From contig CACZZL010000007.1 in assembly GCA_902785605.1 (NCBI GenBank), positions 1 to 64,000 on the forward strand: a stretch of DNA of 64,000 nucleotides. The letters run 5' to 3'. The notes under the pieces were generated by a model that was given only the letters and a program-made list of their open reading frames with translations, was not told where the DNA came from and searched no databases. The position numbers and the translations under genes were made by a program. The DNA comes from an uncultured Bacteroidales bacterium (GTDB lineage: Bacteria; Bacteroidota; Bacteroidia; Bacteroidales; Paludibacteraceae). Below, in pieces: positions 59,428 through 64,000 of the stretch; the first letter of the stretch is position 1; every line of letters starts with the position of its first letter.

Positions 59428-60947
59428 ATTTGTCGTAAGTATTTCTCTATGTTAGCCAAGTCCTCGTAGAACGGGGTGTCGTCCACGATGGTGGGTGTGA
59501 TGGCGCGGATCGCGTCGTACTGTGCCTTGGTGGCGGGTGCGAGTTGGTCGGCGATGTGCAGACAATCGACCGCTTGCGCCATAGCCAGGTACAGGATGGA
59601 CAGCACCTGGTAGCAGTTGTCAATCACCTGCCGGCACAGTTCGGCGCTGTTCGTACCCATGGACACGATGTCCTGGTTGTCGTTGTTGTTCGGTATCGAG
59701 TGCACATAGTTCGGCATGGCGAGCGTCTGACACTCGGCGGTGGTGCTGGTGGCGGTGAACTGACAGGCTTGGATGCCGTAGTTCAGTCCCAGCGTACCCA
59801 GGTTGAGGAAAGGCGGCAGGATGCCGTTGATGCGATCGTGGCACAGGTAATTGAGTTGTCGCTCGCTCACCATCGCCAGGCGCACCATCGCGATCTTCAT
59901 CTTATCTGCCTCCAGCGATATATAATCGCCGTGGAAGTTACCGCCATGATAGACGTTCTGCGTCTCGGGGTCCACGATGGGGTTGTCACTGGCTGCATTC
60001 AGTTCCTCGTCGATGACCATACGGCTGTAGGCCAGCGTGTCGGCTATCGGGCCGAGGATCTGCGGCGCGCAGCGCAGCGAATAGTACGCCTGCACCTTGT
60101 CCTTGAACACCCCGTCCTTTTCGCCATTGGCCATTAGCCTTTCGCCATTGTACAAAACGTTCTCCCGTTTCTGCAAGCGTTTGGAGCCTTGGCTCATCGC
60201 CCGCATCTGTTGGGCGATCGCGATCTGTCCTCCGTGTCGGCGTGCCTCGTTGAGCGGGGCAGCCATGAGGTCGTCGTAACTGCCGGCAATCTCGTTCATC
60301 CATACGGCCGCTATAGTGGCGAGGTGGAGCAGGCGCTCGGCATCCAACTGATTGACCGCACTGATGCCGGTCATGATGCTGGTGCCGTTGGTGCAACTCA
60401 GTCCTTCACGGATATGAATGCTGACGGGCTTGAGTCCACACTCATCCATTACGTCTTTCGCCTTTCGCCATTCGCCCTTATAGTGCACTTTGCCTTCACC
60501 GATGAGGCACAGCGCCATGTGGGCCAGTTGTACCAAGTCACCGCTGGCACCCACACTGCCGTGTTTGGGAATGTACGGGCATATACCGCGGTTGATGAAC
60601 TCGGTGAGCAGCGCCACCAGTTCGGGGTGCACACCGCTCTTGCATTGTGCGAACGAGCCTACGCGTGCCAACATACCCGCGCGTACAAAAAAATCGTCCA
60701 AGGGTTCACCCATACCGGTGGCATGGGAGCGAATGATGTTATATTGCAATTCACGCAGGTGCGCATCTTCCACGCGCCATTGTGCCATCGGACCAAAGCC
60801 GGTGTTGATGCCGTAGATCACCTTGTCACTGGAGAAGCGGGACAGAAAATCAAAACAATCGGCTATGCCTTGCAGCGTAGCCTTGTCCCACACCAATTGA
60901 CCATCTCTGTACAAGATGTCACGAACTGAATCTACTGTTATTTTCAT
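59424..60947 (-). CDS. Aromatic amino-acid ammonia-lyase, tyrosine type
   Basis: 507 residues. The MIO-forming A134-S135-G136 is in GSVGASGDLVQLAH; VIYGINTGFGPMAQ and HSIPNNNDNQDIVSMGTNS are both intact. From memory, the sequence is close throughout to the Flavobacterium johnsoniae tyrosine ammonia-lyase, including YGINTGFGPMAQ, Q-Y-N-x-I-R-S-H and YHGGNFHGDYISLE. So tyrosine to 4-coumarate is the likely reaction; histidine cannot be excluded from sequence alone. The segment GERLMANGEKDG, from a heptamer tract, is about six residues longer than the same loop in that enzyme. First gene of the operon. Confidence 0.9.
   Translation of the reverse strand: MKITVDSVRDILYRDGQLVWDKATLQGIADCFDFLSRFSSDKVIYGINTGFGPMAQWRVEDAHLRELQYNIIRSHATGMGEPLDDFFVRAGMLARVGSFAQCKSGVHPELVALLTEFINRGICPYIPKHGSVGASGDLVQLAHMALCLIGEGKVHYKGEWRKAKDVMDECGLKPVSIHIREGLSCTNGTSIMTGISAVNQLDAERLLHLATIAAVWMNEIAGSYDDLMAAPLNEARRHGGQIAIAQQMRAMSQGSKRLQKRENVLYNGERLMANGEKDGVFKDKVQAYYSLRCAPQILGPIADTLAYSRMVIDEELNAASDNPIVDPETQNVYHGGNFHGDYISLEADKMKIAMVRLAMVSERQLNYLCHDRINGILPPFLNLGTLGLNYGIQACQFTATSTTAECQTLAMPNYVHSIPNNNDNQDIVSMGTNSAELCRQVIDNCYQVLSILYLAMAQAVDCLHIADQLAPATKAQYDAIRAITPTIVDDTPFYEDLANIEKYLRQI
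60119..60146. repeat. Heptamer tract, TTTCGCC/ATTAGCC, 4 units
   Basis: TTTCGCC, ATTGGCC, ATTAGCC, TTTCGCC, in frame in the ammonia-lyase. Confidence 0.88.
60456..60476. repeat. Heptamer tract, TTTCGCC x3
   Basis: TTTCGCC, TTTCGCC, ATTCGCC encodes YKGEWRKAK, where the family has a similar YKGER of the same length. Confidence 0.75.
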
Positions 60948-60991
60948 TAATGGTTGGTTACCTTATTTTTTCAAAAAATCAAAATCGGGCG

Positions 60992-61022
60992 CAAAGGTAC
61001 AACAATTTTTTGACATGTGCAA
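60992..61022 (-). promoter_or_regulatory. Promoter of the aryl-polyene operon
   Basis: Minus strand TTG (61022-61020), 20 nt, TACCTTTG (60999-60992). The only canonical promoter seen between 60947 and the end of the operon at 43647. Confidence 0.85.
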
Positions 61023-61042
61023 ATTATTTTCTATAAAAATAG

Positions 61043-61072
61043 AAAAAAGCACCGCCGAAGCGATGCTTTTTT
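61043..61072 (-). terminator. Terminator of the PfkB gene
   Basis: AAAAAAGCACCGC-CGAA-GCGATGCTTTTTT, one C/A mismatch, T-run on both sides. Confidence 0.8.
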
Positions 61073-61075
61073 TAC

Positions 61076-61111
61076 TTTAGCCAATAACCATTAGCCATTA
61101 GCCTTTCGACC
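61076..61111. repeat. Heptamer tract, ATTAGCC, 5 units
   Basis: TTTAGCC, AATAACC, ATTAGCC, ATTAGCC and an 8-base TTTCGACC, between the PfkB stop and its terminator. Confidence 0.8.
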
Positions 61112-61115
61112 ATTA

Positions 61116-62030
61116 TTATTTGGGTTGTAACAAGTTTTTTACCAGCTCATCGCTGATGTTATTACCGAGTTGGCGGCAGACATCCTGGCTCCAGCGCTGT
61201 GCCATGGCGATGCGTTCGGCAGGCGTGTCCATGCCTTGCAACATGGCGTAGATGTATCCCGCGTTGAAGTTATCTCCGGCTCCGACGGTGCTGACGGTCT
61301 CGATTCGTTGTACAGGGTACGTGGTCACTTGGCCATGGTCGTAGAACCGGATCTCCCGTGCCCCGTCGGTCAAGATGAACGTTGAGCAGAGCGGTTGGAC
61401 TCGTTCGTAGATGGCATCGGCATCGCTCAGGCCGTACAGGTATTCAAAGTCCTCTTTCGACCCGCGAACGAGGCTGGCGAGCCGCATGTTCTCTTCGATA
61501 TTAGCGAGCACATCGGGGATATCGGGCACATGACTCTTGCGAAAATTGATGTCGTAGTACAACCATGCGCCGGCTTGTTTGGCCTCTCGCAGTAGCTTGC
61601 CAACCACCGGCCGAATCACCGGGTTGATGGCAAAAAAAGAACCGAAGAGTACAATGCCATCTGCATGAATATCAGGTAGTTGCTCGTCTATGAGCGCGGT
61701 CGCGTGATCTTTGTAAAACGTGTACTGCGCATCGTTGTTATCGTCCAGAAACGCCAGCGTGATGTGGGACTTGGTACCGGGGTGCCGGCACACGAACGCA
61801 TCCGACACGCCGTTCGATTGGAGGAACGCGCAGATGAGGTCACCGACGTGGTCGCTGCCGGTCTCGGTCACAATCGCACAATCCACTCCCGCTCGTCCGA
61901 GCGAAACGATGCTGTTGAAGGTGGAACCGCCCGGAACGGCTTTCTGCGGTTGGTCGTTCTTGAACAATATATCCAGCACCGTCTCTCCAATGCCAATGAC
62001 ACGTCTTGCTGTCGGATATTGTTTGTTCAT
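61116..62030 (-). CDS. PfkB-family sugar kinase (fructokinase-like)
   Basis: 304 residues from ATG 62030 (MNKQYPTARRVIGIGETVLD); the longer ORF reads through the promoter. N-terminal GGSTFNSIVSLGRAG and C-terminal STVGAGDNFNAGY, where Asp of GAGD is the catalytic base. Phosphorylates a sugar, most like fructokinases of Bacteroidetes. Single-gene unit with promoter and terminator. Confidence 0.88.
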   Translation of the reverse strand: MNKQYPTARRVIGIGETVLDILFKNDQPQKAVPGGSTFNSIVSLGRAGVDCAIVTETGSDHVGDLICAFLQSNGVSDAFVCRHPGTKSHITLAFLDDNNDAQYTFYKDHATALIDEQLPDIHADGIVLFGSFFAINPVIRPVVGKLLREAKQAGAWLYYDINFRKSHVPDIPDVLANIEENMRLASLVRGSKEDFEYLYGLSDADAIYERVQPLCSTFILTDGAREIRFYDHGQVTTYPVQRIETVSTVGAGDNFNAGYIYAMLQGMDTPAERIAMAQRWSQDVCRQLGNNISDELVKNLLQPK

Positions 62031-62050
62031 GTCTTTGCAACTTTCGGCTG

Positions 62051-62081
62051 CAAAGGTACAACTTTTTTTTGACATATGCAA
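62051..62081 (-). promoter_or_regulatory. Promoter of the PfkB gene
   Basis: Minus strand TTG (62081-62079), 20 nt, TACCTTTG (62058-62051). Confidence 0.8.
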
Positions 62082-62103
62082 ATAATTTTCTATAAAAATA
62101 GAA

Positions 62104-62128
62104 AAATCGCCCCGAAGAGCGATTCTTA
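62104..62128 (-). terminator. Terminator of the HATPase/STAS pair
   Basis: AATCGC pairs with GCGATT around an 8-nt loop; T-rich on the minus-strand side. Confidence 0.6.
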
Positions 62129-62138
62129 ATGGAGTAAG

Positions 62139-62480
62139 TTATTTAGCCATCAGTTGGCGTTGAACGCTGCCGATAGTGGCACAATGGATAATTGGCATGT
62201 CTCCTGCCAAATGGCGGCGAGGCAGAAAACGGCCTTTGGTAACGGCAGAAAGCATTTTCTCTACAAACGGCTCTAGATTGATCAAGTCCACATGCATATC
62301 ACTATGCGTGAGGTTATAGAGTTCATCTGCAGCCGATCGTGAAATCTGTTCCACACCACTCATGTCCAACAAGTATTCGTTGGTTGGCTCCAAAGAAGCG
62401 GCTAGACGCTCCATCATCTGACGCGTGTGTAATTCCGCGCCATATTGCTCTTGTATATTGATAATCTGTTTCATACTCAA
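62139..62480 (-). CDS. STAS-like (DUF4325-type) small protein
   Basis: 113 residues. The strand-helix pattern with EYLLDMSGVEQISRSAADEL, where Ser/Ala follow the first strand, resembles STAS-like anti-anti-sigma domains and the DUF4325 'STAS-like' group. Cytoplasmic. Its ATG overlaps the stop of the ATPase gene (ATGA), so the two are translated together. Confidence 0.65.
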   Translation of the reverse strand: MSMKQIINIQEQYGAELHTRQMMERLAASLEPTNEYLLDMSGVEQISRSAADELYNLTHSDMHVDLINLEPFVEKMLSAVTKGRFLPRRHLAGDMPIIHCATIGSVQRQLMAK

Positions 62481-63196
62481 CTCATGTAATCATAAATGTT
62501 AAAACCATCTGGCACTTGTGCTGGAATACGAACCATAATCATTGTGCCCTTAAAATCTATCTCAGGTGGTAATGCCAATATCTTGCGATTAGTAGCCATC
62601 TGTAGCATAAGCGCATTGCCGGAAAGTGCTGCGAACTCGCCATGTAGACCATCTACCACCATCTTGATATTAGACGAGATGCCATAACCTCGGTTTTCTG
62701 TTTCCGGCAGGTTCTTTACCGAATAACCGTTTTGTGCGAGGTTGAGAGCTTCTGCATCACTATCTCCTAACTTATCAAGGTGTTTCTGTGCTGCTACGTA
62801 ACTACCATAGATGGTAATACCATAATCTGCAATAAGAATCTCTATAGCGTTGGCTTCCTTATTATACTTTAGATACGCGTAGCCCCTGTCCGTTTGCGCA
62901 TGTTGCTGAATGTTACAAATCAGTTCATCAAACAAGTATGTAAGTGGCATGTTCAGTGATTTAAGTAACTCGGGACACGACTCAGACATGTGTTCTTTCA
63001 ATTGATTAATCACATTAGCCGTTGAGTCATCATCCAAGGCAAAAGGTATAACTCCATCAACTTCTTGACATCGGAACACAGAAGTCATAGCCCGCGAATA
63101 TGGGGTTGGAGCAACTTTTTGATCATTCGTTGTAATCGAATCAAAAAATTGCAAGAGTACTCCTTCGAGAGTTGATATGTTTGTGCTATGTATCAT
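62477..63196 (-). CDS. HATPase-domain protein, partner of the STAS-like protein
   Basis: 239 residues from ATG 63196 (MIHSTNISTLEGVLLQFFDS). GHKL ATP site: N-box FDELICNIQQHA, G1-like IADYGITIYG, G2 NRGYGISSNIKMV, and a late TMIMVRIP strand. No His-phosphorylation domain, no receiver and no membrane helix. HATPase plus STAS pairs act as switch modules; here neither sigma factor nor effector is adjacent. The reading frame stays open upstream through the promoter at 63229-63259, an in-frame accident. Confidence 0.75.
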   Translation of the reverse strand: MIHSTNISTLEGVLLQFFDSITTNDQKVAPTPYSRAMTSVFRCQEVDGVIPFALDDDSTANVINQLKEHMSESCPELLKSLNMPLTYLFDELICNIQQHAQTDRGYAYLKYNKEANAIEILIADYGITIYGSYVAAQKHLDKLGDSDAEALNLAQNGYSVKNLPETENRGYGISSNIKMVVDGLHGEFAALSGNALMLQMATNRKILALPPEIDFKGTMIMVRIPAQVPDGFNIYDYMS

Positions 63197-63228
63197 TCGT
63201 TCAAGCCAACTCAAAACCTTTGCGGCTG

Positions 63229-63259
63229 CAAAGGTACAACTTTTTTTTGATATATGCAA
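63229..63259 (-). promoter_or_regulatory. Promoter of the HATPase/STAS pair
   Basis: Minus strand TTG (63259-63257), 20 nt, TACCTTTG (63236-63229). Confidence 0.8.
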
Positions 63260-63261
63260 GA

Positions 63262-63460
63262 GAAAAATAGAAAAAATCGTTTGAGGCAGAGCCGAAATAA
63301 GAAAAATCGCCCTCTCGACCTCGCTCTCCGTCTTGACGTGTCTCGATCGATTCGGACATTTCTGTACAATCTGCTGACCTCTGTACTTCCGGAAGTAAAA
63401 CCCGTCTTCCCGTAGCTTACCTCTTAGGCTATCAATAGGAATAATTAGTTCCACCTTCAT
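63262..63460 (-). pseudogene. Truncated small gene running into the next promoter
   Basis: From ATG 63460 it reads MKVELIIPIDSLRGKLREDG, then FYFRKYRGQQIVQKCPNRSR and HVKTESEVERA, a compact basic start like small Bacteroidales hypothetical proteins. There is no stop before the promoter of the HATPase gene, so the original 3' end seems lost. The right border given is approximate. Confidence 0.4.
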
Positions 63461-63485
63461 ATTTTTTTCCTTCCTTTGTTTATTC

Positions 63486-63535
63486 CCCCGCATTGAATGC
63501 GGGTTTTTACCTTTCTTTTAGCGGTTAAACCCGCG
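63486..63535. terminator. Two adjacent hairpins
   Basis: CCCGCAT-TGA-ATGCGGG (63486-63502) and GCGGGTTT...AAACCCGC (63499-63535) share bases and exclude each other. The stretch 63536-63672 shows nothing else recognisable. Confidence 0.45.
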
Positions 63536-63672
63536 ACCATTTCGCGACCATTACGGACATGTACGTCACGTCTCTGTCCGGTTTCCTTCGTCCGTTAGCC
63601 CCGCATCGCATGCCGGTTCTCTTCTTCTTTTGTGCCGGCTGCCATCCGGCGTTTGACAGGATGCCGCTCGAC

Positions 63673-63730
63673 GCCCTTAGTACGTATGCATACTCCCCCT
63701 AATAGGGGGACGTATGCAGTACTAACGGGC
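63673..63730. repeat. Long inverted repeat (cruciform-like)
   Basis: Arms GCCC-TTAGTAC-TGCATAC-CCCCCT and AGGGGG-GTATGCA-GTACTAA-GGGC, 24 bp in all, with small bulges and an AAT loop. Confidence 0.75.
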
Positions 63731-63743
63731 TCAGGTATCCTCG

Positions 63744-63872
63744 TCAAAAAGTAGCATCATTACTTAGTCGGTAGCCGCTTTTGCCTTCGATCTCCATCGG
63801 CTGGAGGATCCCCTGTAAGCCGGCTTCTACTATACCTATATTTCCGTGTTTTCGGTTTACTTTTGCATACAA
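63744..63872 (-). CDS. Possible small protein (42 residues)
   Basis: TTG start at 63872, about 20 nt after the predicted transcription start. Sequence MYAKVNRKHGNIGIVEAGLQ then GILQPMEIEGKSGYRLSNDATF. A clear promoter lies upstream, but the start codon is weak and no family is recognised. Confidence 0.3.
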   Translation of the reverse strand: MYAKVNRKHGNIGIVEAGLQGILQPMEIEGKSGYRLSNDATF

Positions 63873-63899
63873 AAAAATGCACACGATCAAAATCGAGTG

Positions 63900-63930
63900 C
63901 AAAATTACTGCTTTTTGTTGATATAAGCAA
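63900..63930 (-). promoter_or_regulatory. Promoter upstream of the 42-residue ORF
   Basis: Minus strand TTG (63930-63928), 20 nt, TAATTTTG (63907-63900). Confidence 0.7.
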
Positions 63931-63933
63931 ATC

Positions 63934-64000
63934 TTAATCAATCACTACGGCGGTGCCGGAAATGGAGATCATGATCATGCTGCTGGATTGTCCGAGTGTC
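63934..64000 (-). CDS. C-terminal end of a YbjQ (UPF0145)-like protein, partial
   Basis: Only the last 21 residues are in the window: LGQSSSMIMISISGTAVVID, stop TAA at 63934. The M-x-M-x-S-x-S-G-T-A-V-V ending is that of the YbjQ family of small pentameric proteins with a possible metal-binding role. The start is beyond the window edge. Confidence 0.5.
   Translation of the reverse strand, partial: TLGQSSSMIMISISGTAVVID

Noticed and set aside
63229-63460. N-terminal extension of the HATPase protein as one 327-residue protein
   Set aside because: Its middle is a translation of a canonical promoter (TTG-20-TACCTTTG); the shorter start at 63196 fits better.

Overview
The window looks like chromosome from a Bacteroidetes bacterium, most likely Bacteroidales. 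The evidence is: many promoters with the Bacteroidetes boxes (TTG, 20 nt, TAnnTTTG); the type IX secretion genes porU and porV; a Na+-translocating NADH:quinone reductase operon; DUF349, DUF3256 and smalltalk-like proteins; and an aryl-polyene type pigment cluster. The genus cannot be fixed from the sequence.

Layout. 1-0.3 kb: the end of an outer-membrane barrel protein. 0.3-4.1 kb: a large secreted cleaved-adhesin/FnIII protein, then a HIT protein. 4.2-9.9 kb: nqrABCDEF on the minus strand, closed by a perfect 15-bp hairpin terminator. 10.0-10.2 kb: the SRP (4.5S) RNA, divergent from nqr. 10.2-13.0 kb: an S8 protease and rlmD. 13.1-18.0 kb: a TolC / HlyD / two-permease exporter with no ATPase gene. 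18.0-26.8 kb: an accessory region of small unknown proteins, a smalltalk-like lipoprotein, a RhuM-family protein and a large lipoprotein. 27.2-30.3 kb: DUF349, ftsE-like, sufE, aroK. 30.3-36.4 kb: FAH-like protein, porU, porV, ispF, DUF3256-like protein. 36.4-41.2 kb: lptD, FKBP isomerase, der. 41.3-43.7 kb: M20 peptidase, tRNA-Pro with an odd repeated leader, HAD hydrolase. 43.6-60.9 kb: an 18-gene aryl-polyene operon read from one promoter. 61.1-62.0 kb: a PfkB sugar kinase. 62.1-63.2 kb: an HATPase/STAS-like pair. 63.4-64 kb: remnants, a long inverted repeat and the tail of a YbjQ-like gene.

How the pigment genes fit together. A tyrosine ammonia-lyase would make 4-coumarate. The PaaK-like ligase would activate it and load it on one of two ACPs. 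Three ketosynthases, a ketoreductase and two hotdog dehydratases would extend the polyene. A methyltransferase, an LpxL-like acyltransferase and a GT2/acyltransferase/oxidoreductase fusion would decorate and anchor it. LolA-like and MMPL proteins would move it to the outer membrane.

The most unusual signal is not a gene. At least 33 short tracts of imperfect tandem 7-base repeats are scattered over the window. Each has its own heptamer (TTTCGCC, ATTGTCC, AGTTGAG, GACTCCT, GCTGAAA, ATTAAAA, GTAACCC and others), but the period is almost always seven. They fill short intergenic gaps, supply stop codons at gene ends, and sit in frame inside otherwise conserved enzymes, where they add low-complexity peptides. 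They are dense in the pigment operon and almost absent from nqr and the exporter genes.
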